This document shows, one piece after another, positions 25,427-36,091 of a stretch of 64,000 nt of DNA (within the stretch, counting starts at the first letter, position 1; the number at the start of each line of letters is the position of its first letter). The stretch is from Paracoccus sp. DMF-8 (GTDB taxonomy: Bacteria > Pseudomonadota > Alphaproteobacteria > Rhodobacterales > Rhodobacteraceae). Both the position numbers and the translations under genes were made by a program. Under the pieces are notes generated by a model. It ran no database searches. It was not told the origin of the DNA and saw only the letters and a program-made list of their open reading frames with translations. Location of the stretch: NCBI RefSeq assembly GCF_029309835.1, contig NZ_JARJHL010000017.1, positions 62,001-126,000 of the forward strand. Direction: 5' to 3'.

Positions 25427-26770
25427 TTAGTTCTGCAAATAGGCGGCCATGGAATCGTCCAGCGCGGTGTTCCACGGCGTATGATGCGACGGCGCCATCG
25501 TGCCGGTGATGACCGATTTGTAGCGCTGGTTGCGGAAGCCCATGATATCCTGCTTCTTGTGATCCTTCCATTCGTAGAAGGCGGCGCAAGCGCCATCGAC
25601 ATCAAAGCTGGGGTAATCGGTTTCCGCGATCAGTTCCTTGACGTATTCGCCCTGATACTTGATCGCATATTTGTCACCCTCTTCCGCCTCTTCGCCGGCG
25701 ACGCGGGCGGCGACATCGGCCAGCAGTGCGGCCTTGTCCTGAGGCACCGCGATGCGGCCCAGGATGATGTCGCGGACATACCACGCCTGCGCGTCGAACA
25801 TGTTGAAGGTGAACCACTGGTCCTGCATGCCCAGATAGAACAGCTTGGTGTTGTGGACATAGACGACGCCCTTGTAGAGATCGGCGGTCGCCAGGCGGTT
25901 CGCGGTTTTCAGGCGCAGGTCATCGGGCAGGAAGGGGAAATAATGCTTGTAGCCGGTGCACAGGATGATCGCGTCAACCTTTCGGGTCGTGCCATCGACG
26001 AAATGCACGGTCTTGCCGACCAGCTTTTCCATCGCACATTTTTCTTCCCAGTTGTCGGGCCATTTGAAGCCCATCGGCGCCGTGCGGTAGCAGGAGGTGA
26101 TGGATTTCGCGCCGTATTTCCAGCACTGCGACCCGATATCCTCGGCCGAATAGCTTGATCCGACGACCAGCACGTCCTGACCTTCGAATTCGCGGGCATC
26201 GCGGAAGTCACGGGCGTGGACGATGCGCCCGGCAAAGGTTTCAAAGCCCGGATATTCCGGCACGTTCGGGCTGGAGAAATGCCCCGAGGCGACGATGACG
26301 TGGTCGAAGCGTTCCTTGTAGACGTGATCCTTGGCCAGATCATGGACGGTGACGGTGAAATCGCCCGCCTCGTCGTCGTATTCGACCCAACGGATGACCG
26401 AGCTGAAGCGGATCCAGTCGCGCACGCCCGCCTTGACCACGCGGCCCTCGATATAGTCGAACATCACGGCGCGGGGCGGATAGGATGCGATCTGCTTGCC
26501 GAAATGTTCCTCGAACGAATAATCCGCAAACTCCAGCCCCTCTTTCGGGCCGTTGGTCCACAGGTAACGATACATCGAACCATGGACCGGCTCGCCGTTT
26601 TCATCGACGCCGGTGCGCCATGTGTAGTTCCACAACCCGCCCCAGTTCGACTGCTTTTCAAAGCAGACGATTTCGGGGATCTCGGCGCCCTTCTGGGCGG
26701 CCGATTGAAAGGCGCGCAGCTGGGCCAGGCCCGAGGGGCCCGCGCCAATGATGGCGATACGCTTGGTCAT
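25427..26770 (-). CDS. tmm: Trimethylamine monooxygenase (flavin-containing)
   Basis: 447 residues, uninterrupted. It oxidises trimethylamine to TMAO using NADPH, FAD and O2. The FAD motif GAGPSG is at residues 9-14. The FMO fingerprint [11 protein letters not shown] is at 179-189, and the NADPH motif [10 protein letters not shown] is at 202-211 with Tyr207, the residue known to shape substrate specificity in marine Tmm. The length equals that of characterised bacterial Tmm. It is the first gene of the tmm-tdm-dmm block, with two palindromes in its upstream region. Other FMOs are possible, but the neighbours make Tmm very likely. Confidence 0.93.
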   Translation of the reverse strand: MTKRIAIIGAGPSGLAQLRAFQSAAQKGAEIPEIVCFEKQSNWGGLWNYTWRTGVDENGEPVHGSMYRYLWTNGPKEGLEFADYSFEEHFGKQIASYPPRAVMFDYIEGRVVKAGVRDWIRFSSVIRWVEYDDEAGDFTVTVHDLAKDHVYKERFDHVIVASGHFSSPNVPEYPGFETFAGRIVHARDFRDAREFEGQDVLVVGSSYSAEDIGSQCWKYGAKSITSCYRTAPMGFKWPDNWEEKCAMEKLVGKTVHFVDGTTRKVDAIILCTGYKHYFPFLPDDLRLKTANRLATADLYKGVVYVHNTKLFYLGMQDQWFTFNMFDAQAWYVRDIILGRIAVPQDKAALLADVAARVAGEEAEEGDKYAIKYQGEYVKELIAETDYPSFDVDGACAAFYEWKDHKKQDIMGFRNQRYKSVITGTMAPSHHTPWNTALDDSMAAYLQN

Positions 26771-26812
26771 ATGTTGCTCCCTGACGTTGGTTCAGTCTTG
26801 GCTTTGGCGGAT

Positions 26813-26848
26813 CCGGTTCAACCGGTTTCTCATACCGGATCATCCGGT
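26813..26848. promoter_or_regulatory. Paired palindromic operators in the tmm / sensor intergenic region
   Basis: Two 13-15 bp palindromes, CCGGTTCAACCGG (26813-26825) and ACCGGATCATCCGGT (26834-26848), have centres exactly 22 bp apart, about two helical turns. They lie 43-78 bp upstream of tmm and 116-151 bp upstream of the divergent gene. The nearby GntR-family regulator is the obvious candidate to bind. Confidence 0.6.
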
Positions 26849-26963
26849 TTAGACCGATTGCAACAGCAAGATCATTTTTAGGCAACCTTTTTCTTCGCAG
26901 GAATATGGCTGAGGCGAAAAAATATTCGCTTTTGCCAGGAAAAACCGGGATAGAGGTGAAATC

Positions 26964-28357
26964 ATGAGCAGATGGTCCTTTGCACAGCGCCTTGCCGTAA
27001 CCGGTTCCCTGCCCCGATTGGGCGCAACGAATCAGTCTCCGGTGCGGATCGGTTTCCTGACACCCCTGTCGGGCCGAGAGGAATATTGGGGTCGTCCGGG
27101 GCTGGAAGGCTGCCGGCTGTGGGTCGAATGGATCAACCGCCGGTGCGGCATCATGGTCACCGGCAAGCGCCACCGGATCGAGATGATCGCCCATGACAGC
27201 GCCGCGCTGGACGCCGACGGCGTGCTGGCCGCCGCGCGTCACATGGTCGAGGATCAGCATGTCCGCCTGATCCTGACCCTTGGCGGCGACAGTTTCGCCC
27301 CCGCCCTGCCCCGGCTGATGCGCCGCCGGGCGCTGGTCGCGACGCTGCTGCCGTCGGATCTGTCGCCCGATACGCCGTCGCTGATCGCCCCGGCAGAGGT
27401 CCACCCCCTGCACAATGTCACCGGCGTCGAATATCTGGCCCCGCATTGCCGCCGGGCAGGCGCGTCGCGCTGTGCAGCCAGTCCGACAGCCTTGGCCTGC
27501 CCTCGCTGGCGGTCTATCGCGCGGCCGCTGATGCGGTCGGCTGGACGCGGCTGCGCGAAATCCGCTATGCGCCCGACAACCGCGACCCCGAGGGGCTGGT
27601 CGCCACGATGCTGCAGGGCGACCCGGACGTGCTGTGCTGGTGTTCGTCATCCCCCCCGATGATCGAGGCAATGACCGAAGCCGCCTTTCGCGCCGGTTTC
27701 CGGGGCCGCATCCTGTCCTGCACCGCCGACAACTATCCCCGCATGATCGCCCGCACCTCGGTCGGGTTCATGGAGGGCTATACCTTTCAATTCCCCGATT
27801 TCGACGATCCCCTGCTGGCGGAAGCCACCTTTTTCTTTCGCCGCCCCCGCGCCTTTTTCGACACCTACAACCAGCGTTTTCCGGCGCAATGGAGCGCGGT
27901 CAGCTGGGAATATGCCTCGATTCTGGATCTGTGGCACAATGCCGTCGAAACCGCCGACACGGTCGAGCCGGTCTCGGTTCTGGCGGCGATGAAACGGGCG
28001 CAGGAAATGCCCCATGCCTTTGGCCCCGCGCGCTGGATCGGATCGGCGCTGTTCGGCATCGACAATGCGCTGGTCGGCGACTGGCCGGTGGTGCAGATCA
28101 AGCAGGGTAAAGCGCGGATCGTCGAATTCGGGTCGATCCTCGACCGGCTGGCGCGACATGGCCAGTCGCTGCACCGGCAGTTCAGCGATCTGGGCCAGCT
28201 CTGGCATCAGCGGCTGGCGGCTCAGGCGCAGGCAAAGGCCGGGTTAGAATCGGCTGCGGACCTTACGATTCCTGCAACAGCAGTTTCTGATCCTCGATCA
28301 GCGACAGTTTCATGTATTCGCTGGCTTCTTCGATATCGCGGGCGACGATGGCATTGA
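26964..28357 (+). CDS. Periplasmic-binding-protein-fold protein without signal peptide (AmiC/urea-binding type), frameshifted
   Basis: A type I periplasmic-binding fold (Peripla_BP_5/AmiC-like): RIGFLTPLSGREEYWGRPG, LTLGGDSFAPALPRLM, TADNYPRMIARTSVGFMEGY. The start at 26964 has a good ribosome binding site (GAGGTG). The N-terminus (MSRWSFAQRLAVTGSLPRLG) has no hydrophobic core, so the protein may stay in the cytoplasm as a ligand sensor like AmiC. One frameshift near 27445 joins the halves. The frame as written runs to 28357 and overlaps the next gene; losing one G at 28241-28243 would place the stop at 28247. It is divergent from tmm across the palindromes. Confidence 0.7.
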
Positions 28358-29003
28358 ACAGCGCATTATAGCCGCGCTGATAGACCGCGATGCGGTTGGG
28401 CGTCAGGTGGCGGCGATACATGGCGGCGCGAAAGGACTGGCGCCGGGTGTCCAGCACCAGATCATAGCAGGCCACCAGCAGGGGGTTGCCGGTGCCAATC
28501 GCGATCTTGCGGTGGAATTCTTCTTCCAGCCGGGCAAAGGCCACGGCATCGGTCTGGACCGCCTCCATTTCGGACAGGGTTTCGCCAAGCGATTCGATCT
28601 GGCGGGGCGACATGCTGACCACGGCCAGCCGCACCATTTCGGGTTCCAGAATGCCGCGAATGACCTGCAGTTGCAGCGGCCCGGTCTCGGCGGCGACCGC
28701 CGTCACCGATTCCCGCGCGCCATTCGGATCCCATGTCACGAATGATCCCGACCCCGCGCGGCGCAGAATCATGCCGCGGGTTTCGATGACATCCAGCGCC
28801 TCGCGCACGGTATTGCGGGCAACGCCCGGATCTCCGCGCCGGTTGCTGTTCTGCTGCAGGCAGGCGCTCGCTCCAGCCCGTGCTCACCGCGACAGGATGC
28901 GCGCGGCCAGCGTATCGACGACATATTGCACGGTCGCGCCGGCTGACCGGCTCGCGCAGCAGGGCACGCGCTGACCTGGACCTCGGACGGACAAGACGGA
29001 CAT
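28263..29003 (-). CDS. GntR-family transcriptional regulator with FCD domain (N-terminal part frameshifted)
   Basis: The C-terminal FCD ligand-binding domain is intact (LEEEFHRKIAIGTGNPLLVACYDLVLDTRR, LTPNRIAVYQRGYNALFNAI). The winged helix is readable only across frames: ATVQYVVDTLAARIL in one, then NTVREALDVIETRGMILRRAGSGSFV in another, with indels near 28885 and 28830. The start at 29003 (MSVLSVRGPG) is provisional. FadR-subgroup GntR proteins are usually repressors released by a small acid or amine-derived ligand. Its gene converges on the sensor gene and it is a candidate binder of the 26813-26848 palindromes. Confidence 0.75.
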
Positions 29004-29125
29004 CCTTTGAGCGATCGCCGGATGAAAGCGGCCTCGAGCGATAGCTTGCAACGCGCGGTAATCCAGCGCCGTTCTCCGTCGGGCCTCGCGGCCATCGAGG
29101 CGCGGTTTCCGGCCCCGGACAGCCA

Positions 29126-30052
29126 TCAGGCGATGCGGGGATCAGCCCATCCGTTCCGAGCTGCAGGATCCCCGGCGAGGGCTGGGAGGACCACCGTTCC
29201 TTTGTTGCCGTTCAGGAAAACGCGGTTGTTGGCATGGGCGTGGATCGCACGGGCCAGAACTTCGGCTTTCGACATCGCGACCAAGGCGACGCGCCGTCCT
29301 CCGGGCGATTGGGCATGGTCGACGGCGGATGATGTCCTGCTCGATAATCGGACCTTCGTCCGGATCGGCGGTGACATGGTGGCTGGTCGCGATCAGTTTC
29401 ACGCCGCGCTGGAACGCACGCAGCATAGGGTTCGCACCCTTGAAGCTGGGCAGGAGCGAATGGTGGATGTTGATGATGCGACCCGACATTTCGGTGCACA
29501 TCTCACGGACAGAACCTGCATGTAGCGGGCCGCTTGCGATCAGCTCCGCGCCGGTGTCGCGGTTTGATGCGCATCTGTTCGGCCTCGGCCTGCGGTTTGT
29601 TGTCCTTGGTCACCTTGATGCAGTAATAAGGAATGTCGTGGTTCACGACGACCTGCTGGTAATCCATGTGGTTGGAAATCACCGCCACGATGTCGACTCG
29701 GCAGCGCCCCGATGCGCCAGCGATACAGCAGGTCGTTCAGAGCAGTGACCGAAACGGCTGACCATGATGATGAAGCCTTCATCTTGGTGCTTTTTCGTCA
29801 TCGGAAAGGCATATTTCATGTCGAATTCGGCGGCCGATGCGGCGAAATCCTCGTTCAGCTTGTCCAGATCGGCGCTCCGCAGTTCAGGCACAAAGCTGGA
29901 CCTGCATGAAAAAGCGGTCGGTTTTCCTGATCGCGTCAGAACTGCGAGCTCGTCCGTGATGTTGCAACCATTCGTCGCCAGAAAGAGTCGAGATCGCCGC
30001 GACGATGCCGCGCTTGGACAGGCAGTGTCACGGTAAGGGTGTATTTCTGCAT
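29126..30052 (-). CDS. purU: Formyltetrahydrofolate deformylase (heavily interrupted)
   Basis: Hydrolyses 10-formyl-THF to formate and THF, the final C1 step of the pathway here. The start at 30052 gives MQKYTLTVT (ACT domain). Recognisable blocks in shifting frames are [80 protein letters not shown] and [20 protein letters not shown]. At least five indels are needed to join them. The family C-terminus normally ends a few residues after NGNK; here the open frame runs on to 29126, probably through another indel. Confidence 0.85.
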
Positions 30053-30113
30053 CTTCCTTCTCCAGTCGGGATGATGAGGGGCGAAAAACCTCTTCCCGGC
30101 CTTTCTCATGCCG

Positions 30114-30989
30114 TCAGCCCTCGGGCTCGGGCAGATCCTGCTGCACCGGCAGCAGGCGGTCAGGGTATTGGCCAGCAGGCAGGCGATGGTCATCGGACCG
30201 ACGCCGCCGGAACCAGGGTGATCGCGCCCGCGACTTTTGCGGCGCTTTCGGAGTCCACGTCACCGACCAGACGGGGCTTGCCGTCGCGTTCGATGCGGTT
30301 GATGCCCACGTCGATCACGGTCGCGCCGGGTTTCACCCAATCGCCGGTGATCATTTCGGGGCGGCCGACGGCGGCCACCAGAATGTCGGCGCGGCGGCAG
30401 ACATCCTCGATATCCTTGGTCTGACTGTGCGCGATGGTGACGGTGCGGCTGTCGCCCAGCAGCACCGCCATCGACTTTGCCGACGATATTGCTGCGCCCA
30501 GCGACCACGCGTTCGGCCGGACAGGTTGCCCAGATGGTCGCGCAACGTCATCAGGCGACCCGGCGGCGATACCGGTTGTCGACTTTGCCCGGTGCCCAGC
30601 AGGCCGACGTTGGAAATCTGGAACCCGTCGCTGTCCTTGGCCGGGTCGATCGCGTTGATGACCGCATCCGAATCCATGCGCGCAGGCAGCGGCAGCTGCA
30701 CCAGAATGCCATGAACCGCCGGGTCGTTGTTCAGCCGGTCGATCAGGGCCATCAGCTCGTCCTGGGGGGTGTCGGCGGGCAGCTTGTGTTCATAGCTGTT
30801 CATGCCGACCTCAAGGGTCTGCTTGCCCTTGTTGCGGACATAGGCACCGGCTTGCCGGGTCTTCGCCAACCAGCACCACGGCCAGACCGGGGTGATCCCG
30901 TGTTCCGCCTTGAGCCGGGCGACATGTTCGCCAACCTGTGCGCGGACTTTTTCCGCAAATGCCTTGCCGTCGATGATCTGAGCGCTCAT
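30114..30989 (-). CDS. folD: Bifunctional methylene-THF dehydrogenase / methenyl-THF cyclohydrolase (interrupted)
   Basis: Converts methylene-THF to formyl-THF, linking methylamine-derived C1 units to purU. The ATG overlaps the mgdD stop (ATGA). The catalytic region [17 protein letters not shown] has the essential Tyr and Lys, followed by [14 protein letters not shown]. The NADP domain ([55 protein letters not shown]) and the end [14 protein letters not shown] lie in other frames. Frameshifts fall near 30570, 30510 and 30200. The restored length of about 290 residues fits. Confidence 0.88.
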
Positions 30990-31552
30990 GCACTTCCCTC
31001 CTGAATGCGCGCCGCCGCATGGGTCAGCGCATGCCAGAGCGTTCCGGCCGCCGAACGCATCCCGATTACCGCCAGATTTTCCTCACTACGGCGGATAACA
31101 AAGACGCTCATATGTTCAAGGCCGGTTCGCGTCGCAAATCCCGGACAAATGCGTCCGGTATCAACATTGACCAGTTTTTCAACCAGCCCCGTGATAGCGT
31201 TTGCCCCTGCATGCGATTGAATTTCAAACGCGATCCAGCCGTCCGTCTGTTCGGTGACTGAAGCATCCGGACAGGCCGACTTCAGTTCACCAGCGAAATC
31301 CCGGGCGGCGCCGCCCGGTGCCTCGACCATCCATTGACCGGGTCCGGTCCAGAAGGCCGCGATGCCGCCGCCCTGCACCCAACCGCCCGGTCCGGGCAGG
31401 GTCAGGCCAAAGGGCGCGGGATCGGTTCCGTCCCGGCGCAGCGCCAGAGACGCCAGCGCCAGATCGGCATTTTCGCTGATGGTGAAGCCGCCATGCCGTT
31501 CCACGGCCGGTCCGTCCAGTCCAAGAGCGGTTGTTTCAAGCAAATCAGTCAC
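30986..31552 (-). CDS. mgdD: N-methylglutamate dehydrogenase subunit D (sarcosine oxidase gamma-like)
   Basis: About 188 residues, intact. The SoxG fold is visible in [46 protein letters not shown] and [17 protein letters not shown]. The GTG start at 31550-31552 overlaps the stop of mgdC by 8 bp, and its own stop overlaps folD by ATGA. A sarcosine oxidase operon is the alternative reading of mgdABCD, but adjacency to gmaS and mgsABC favours N-methylglutamate. Confidence 0.85.
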   Translation of the reverse strand: MTDLLETTALGLDGPAVERHGGFTISENADLALASLALRRDGTDPAPFGLTLPGPGGWVQGGGIAAFWTGPGQWMVEAPGGAARDFAGELKSACPDASVTEQTDGWIAFEIQSHAGANAITGLVEKLVNVDTGRICPGFATRTGLEHMSVFVIRRSEENLAVIGMRSAAGTLWHALTHAAARIQEGSA

Positions 31553-34477
31553 GAAGCCGCCCTCCTTCAGGATCGACGAAATGGGCGCTGACCACGCGCA
31601 GCCGCGCGGTTTCGCCCTGCAAGGGGTTCGCGGCGACGATAACCTCACCCATCCTTGCGGCGCCATCGGCCAAAAATCCTAAGCCAATAGCCGAACCCAC
31701 ATGCGGCGAATAACAGGCCGAGGTGATCCAGCCCAGATCCGTCCCGGTGTTCTGCTCGGCCCCTTCGGCGAACAGATGCGCCCCCGCGGTCACCGGATCG
31801 CCGGCATTGACGGGTTGCAAGCCGACCAGCACGCGGTTGTCCTGCACCAGCCCCTCGCGGCGCGACATGACGGCGCCGATGCTGTCCTCTTTCGTCGATA
31901 CCATCTTGCCCATGCCCAGCATCTGCGCCGTGGTCTGGCCGTTCAACTCGTTGCCTGCGGCATGGCCCTTTCGATGCGCATGACGCCAAGCGCCTCTGTC
32001 CCGTAGGGCACGGCGCCCAGATCGGCCCCGACCTCGATCAGCCGCTGGATCAGCGCATTGCCATAGCGCGCCGGCACCGCCAGCTCATAGGCCAGTTCGC
32101 CGGAAAAGCTGATGCGGAACAGCCGCGCCCGCAGGCCCTGGCACACCGTCAGGCTGGCGCAGGCCATAATGGGGAATGCCTCGTTCGACAGATCGACGCC
32201 GTCCACGACACGTTCCAGCAGCTTGCGGGCATTGGGACCGGCAATGGCGATCTGCGCCCAGGCATCGGTGGTCGAAATCAGTTGCACATCCAGTTCCGGC
32301 CACAGGCATTGCCGCGCATATTCCATATGGCGATAGACCGGCCCGGCCTGCGCGGTGGTCGTCGTGACGACATAATGGTCATCGGCCAGACGGGCGCAGG
32401 TGCCATCGTCGCATGCGTGGCCATCCTCGCGCAGCATCAGGCCGTAGCGAACCATGCCGACCTTCAGCGATTTCATCGCATTGGCATAGATCCGGTCCAG
32501 GAACTCGGCCGCATCGGCGCCCTGCACATCGACCTTGCCAAGCGTGGTGACGTCGCAGATGCCGACGCCCTTGCGGGTGGCCAGAACCTCGCGGTCGACG
32601 GTCTGGCGCCATGTGGTTTCGCCGGGGCGCGGGAAATATTGCGCGCGCATCCACTGGCCGACCTCGATGAACACCGCACCCTGCGCCTTGGCCCATTTAT
32701 GCGTGGGCGTCAGGCGGCGCGGGCGGAAATTCGCGCCGGTATCGCCGCCACCCAGCACCGACATCGACACCGGCGTATAGGGCGGGCGGAAAATCGTCGT
32801 GCCGGTGTTCTGGATGCTTTGCCCGGTCAGTTCGGCCATCACCGCCAGCGCGGTGACATTCGCCGTCTTGCCCTGATCGGTCGCCATGCCAAGCGTGGTC
32901 CAGCGTTTCAGATGTTCGACCGGGCGCAGGTTTTCCTGATGGGCCAGTTTCACGTCCTTGACCGTCACGTCATTCTGGAAATCGACCCAGGCCCGGCCCT
33001 TGCCCGGCACATGCCAGACCGGATGGGGCGCGGTGAATTCGCTTTCGGCCTGCGGCAGATCGGGCAGCGCGGCGTCGACGCCGATCGCGGCCAGCGCAGC
33101 TTGCGCAACCGCCGCACCCGATGCCAGCGCCGCACCCGTCGCGCCCTGCCCCGCTGCCGCGCCGGCGGCGCTCAGCCCGACCGGCCCGCCCTCGCCCGGC
33201 ACGAAGGCCTGCAGGCCATCGTCCCAGACCGGCCGCCCGCGATGATGCGAGGCGATATGGACATTCGGGTTCCACCCGCCCGAGACCCCAAGCGCGCCGC
33301 AATCCAGCCATGTCGTCTGGCCGTTCTGCGCAACCTCGATCCGGGTCAACCCGTGGCGGCCCTTGGTATCCGTGACCATGCCACCGGCGAAAAGCTGATA
33401 GCGGCCAAGGGATCGCGCATCGGGCCGCGCATCGACGACGCCCGCGATGGTGACGCCCTTTTCGGCCAGATCCAGTGCCGTGCGATGGCCGTCGTCATTG
33501 TTGGTGAATATCGCAACCGGCCCATCGGGCAGCGCCGCCCAACGGTTGGCATAGGCGCGCACCGCCCCCGCCAGCATGACGCCTGGGCGGTCGTTATTGG
33601 CAAAGGGGATATGCCGTTCCGTCGCACCCGCCGCCAGCACCGTGCGCTGCGCGGTGATGCGCCACAGGGTCTGGCGAACCGCGCCGTTCGGGTCGGGCAG
33701 ATGGTCGGACACCCGTTCGACCGCGCCATAGACGCCGTGGTCAAACGCGCCCCAGACCGTCGTGCGGGTCATCACGCGGACATTCGGCAGGCTGTCCAGT
33801 TCCGCCTGAACCCTGTCGATCCAGCGCGTCGCGGGGGCGCCGTCCAGCAGATGGGTTTCGGCCAGCAGGCGACCGCCAAGGCGGAAATCCTCGTCCGCCA
33901 GGATGACGCGGGCACCCGCGCGCCCCGCCGTCAGCGCGGCTGCCAGACCCGCCGCACCGCCGCCGATGACCAGCAGGTCGCAATGCAGAAAGCCCTTGTC
34001 ATAGGCGTCGGGATCGGCCTGAAACGACAGGCTGCCCAGACCGGCCGCCTTGCGGATCGCGGGCTCGTAGATCTTTTCCCAGAAGGCGCGCGGCCACATG
34101 AAGGTCTTGTAGTAGAACCCCGCCGCAAAGAAATTCGCGAACAGATCGTTCACGGCCATGAAGTCGTGTTTCAGCGACGGCCAGCGGTTCTGGCTGGATG
34201 CCTCCAGCCCGTCGAACAGCTCGACCACGGTGGCGCGGGTGTTGGGCTCGCGCCGCGCGCCCGTGCGCAGTTCGACCAGCGCGTTCGGTTCTTCGGAGCC
34301 TGCCGAAAACACCCCGCGCGGGCGGTGATATTTGAAGCTGCGGCCCATCAAGGTCACGCCATTGGCCAGCAGGGCCGAAGCCAGCGTGTCGCCCGGATGG
34401 CCCTGATAATCCTTGCCGTCAAAGCGGAAACGGATGGTCCGCCCGCGATCGATCAGCCCGCCGGAAAGCTGTGTCAT
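31545..34477 (-). CDS. mgdC: N-methylglutamate dehydrogenase subunit C (sarcosine oxidase alpha-like), one frameshift
   Basis: About 977 residues. An N-terminal 2Fe-2S-like ubiquitin fold (TIRFRFDGKDYQGHPGDTLA) leads into an NAD/FAD-binding domain (CDLLVIGGGAAGLAAALTAG near residue 170). The C-terminal half is GcvT-like and binds folate (ICDVTTLGKVDVQGADAAEF, FRISFSGELAYELAVP). One base is missing in an A/G run near 31970: restoring it turns RIERAMPQATS-stop into RIEKGHAAGNELNGQTT. It oxidises N-methylglutamate with the B-type subunit and passes the methylene group to tetrahydrofolate. It overlaps mgdB by 4 bp. Confidence 0.88.
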
Positions 34478-34782
34478 GCCTGCGCCCCCCCTTCCGACAA
34501 TGCGCCACGCCGCGTCAGCGCCACGTCGCGGGCCAGTTCGGCGCCAAGGATTTCATGGGTGGTGGTGTCGCGGGTGACGATCAGCCAGGAACGGTCGCCC
34601 TGTTCGTGAAACCACAATTCGCGGTGAACGCCCGCCGGATTGTCGCGCAGATAGACGTAATCATGAAACGCCTCGGCCGCATTTTCGGCCATGCCGTTCG
34701 GGCGGTCGATCAGCCGCGCGTCTCCCAGATAGGTGAATTCCTGCGCGTCGCGTAGGCCAAGCAGAGGATGGGGGATCAGCAT
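34474..34782 (-). CDS. mgdB: N-methylglutamate dehydrogenase subunit B (sarcosine oxidase delta-like) without zinc cysteines
   Basis: 102 residues with the delta-subunit layout: RDAQEFTYLGDARL, then HDYVYLRDNPAGVHRELWFHEQ, RSWLIVTRDTTTHEI. Heterotetrameric sarcosine oxidase delta subunits normally carry a zinc site made of an N-terminal CPxCG pair plus a His and a Cys near residue 60. Here the N-terminus is MLIPHPLLGLRD and the later cysteine position is Asp, so no cysteine ligand is left. The reading frame is intact, so this is not an indel effect. Confidence 0.85.
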   Translation of the reverse strand: MLIPHPLLGLRDAQEFTYLGDARLIDRPNGMAENAAEAFHDYVYLRDNPAGVHRELWFHEQGDRSWLIVTRDTTTHEILGAELARDVALTRRGALSEGGAQA

Positions 34783-34818
34783 GATGGTTCTTGAAGTCCT
34801 GATCTGTGCATATGGGGC

Positions 34819-36069
34819 TTAGTGCAGATTGGGTTGGGCACCCATGCCTTTTTCATCAATGGCATAGCCGCGCCGGAAGCGATCCAGCCGATAGGCGCGC
34901 GCGGTGTCATGGGGGGTGTCGGTGGCGATCAGATGGGCGAATGAATAGCCGCTGGCGGGCGTCGCCTTGAACCCGCCATAGCACCAGCCGGCGTTCAGAT
35001 AGAGCCCTTCGACAGGTGTCCGGTCGATAAAGGGCGAGCCGTCCATGGACATGTCCATGATCCCGCCCCAGACCCGCAGCAGCCGCGCCCGCCCGATCAT
35101 CGGCATCAGGGCCATGCCGCCCTCGGCGACATCCTCGATCACCGGGATATTGCCGCGTTGGGCATAGGAATTGTAGCCGTCGATATCGCCGCCAAAGACC
35201 AGACCGCCCTTGTCCGACTGGCTGACATAGAAATGTCCCGCGCCAAAGGTGATGACGCCCGGAATGGTCGGCTTCAGCCCTTCGGAAACAAAGGCTTGCA
35301 GGACATGGCTTTCGATGGGCAGGCGCATCCCGGCCTTTTCCATCACCCGCCCCGACGAGCCTGCGACCGCAACGCCCACCTTGCCCGCCGCGATATAGCC
35401 GCGAGAGGTTTCGACCCCGCGCACCCGGCCGTTTTCGATGCGGAACCCCGTGACCTCGCAATTCTGGATCAGATCGACGCCGCGTTCATCGGCACCCCGC
35501 GCATAGCCCCAGGCCACGCCGTCATGGCGCGCCGTGCCCGCGCGGCGTTGCAGCAGCCCGCCCTTGATCGGGAACCGCGCATTGTCGAAATTCAGCCAGG
35601 GATACATGGCCCGCACCCCGGCCTGATCCAGCAGTTCGGCATCCGCGCCTGCCAGCAGCATGGCATTGCCGCGCCGCCGAAAGGCATCGCGCTGCGCATC
35701 GGTATGCAGCAGGTTCAGAATGCCGCGCTGGCTGACCATCGCGTTGAAGTTGAATTCCTGTTCCAGATTTTCCCACAGCTTCATGGAAAATTCGTAAAAC
35801 GGCTCATTGCCCGGCAGCATGTAGTTCGAGCGGATGATCGTCGTGTTCCGCCCGATATTGCCCGACCCCAGCCAGCCCTTTTCCAGAACCGCGATCCGCG
35901 CCTTGCCGAATGTCTTCGCCAGGTAATAGGCCGTCGCCAGCCCATGCCCGCCGCCACCGACGATGACGATGTCGTAGCTGGCCTGAGGTTCCGGATTGCG
36001 CCACAGGGGTTTCCACCCCTTATGGCCAGTCAGAGCCTCTTTGATGACGCGAAAGCCGGAAAAGCGCAT
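34819..36069 (-). CDS. mgdA: N-methylglutamate dehydrogenase subunit A (sarcosine oxidase beta-like, FAD)
   Basis: 416 residues, uninterrupted. A DAO-type flavoprotein with dinucleotide-binding motif YDIVIVGGGGHGLATAYYLA at residues 32-51, WLGSGNIGRNTTIIRSNY, and a C-terminal NAGWCYGGFKATPASG loop. It catalyses the amine oxidation step of N-methylglutamate to glutamate plus a C1 unit. It follows gmaS by 22 bp and precedes mgdB by 36 bp. Confidence 0.9.
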   Translation of the reverse strand: MRFSGFRVIKEALTGHKGWKPLWRNPEPQASYDIVIVGGGGHGLATAYYLAKTFGKARIAVLEKGWLGSGNIGRNTTIIRSNYMLPGNEPFYEFSMKLWENLEQEFNFNAMVSQRGILNLLHTDAQRDAFRRRGNAMLLAGADAELLDQAGVRAMYPWLNFDNARFPIKGGLLQRRAGTARHDGVAWGYARGADERGVDLIQNCEVTGFRIENGRVRGVETSRGYIAAGKVGVAVAGSSGRVMEKAGMRLPIESHVLQAFVSEGLKPTIPGVITFGAGHFYVSQSDKGGLVFGGDIDGYNSYAQRGNIPVIEDVAEGGMALMPMIGRARLLRVWGGIMDMSMDGSPFIDRTPVEGLYLNAGWCYGGFKATPASGYSFAHLIATDTPHDTARAYRLDRFRRGYAIDEKGMGAQPNLH

Positions 36070-36091
36070 GATCGGGTCGGTCCTTGGTCTG

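Noticed and set aside
30986..36069. Classical heterotetrameric sarcosine oxidase (soxBDAG)
   Set aside because: The subunit set is homologous, but direct linkage to gmaS and mgsABC and the loss of zinc cysteines in the delta-type subunit favour N-methylglutamate dehydrogenase. Enzyme assay would decide.
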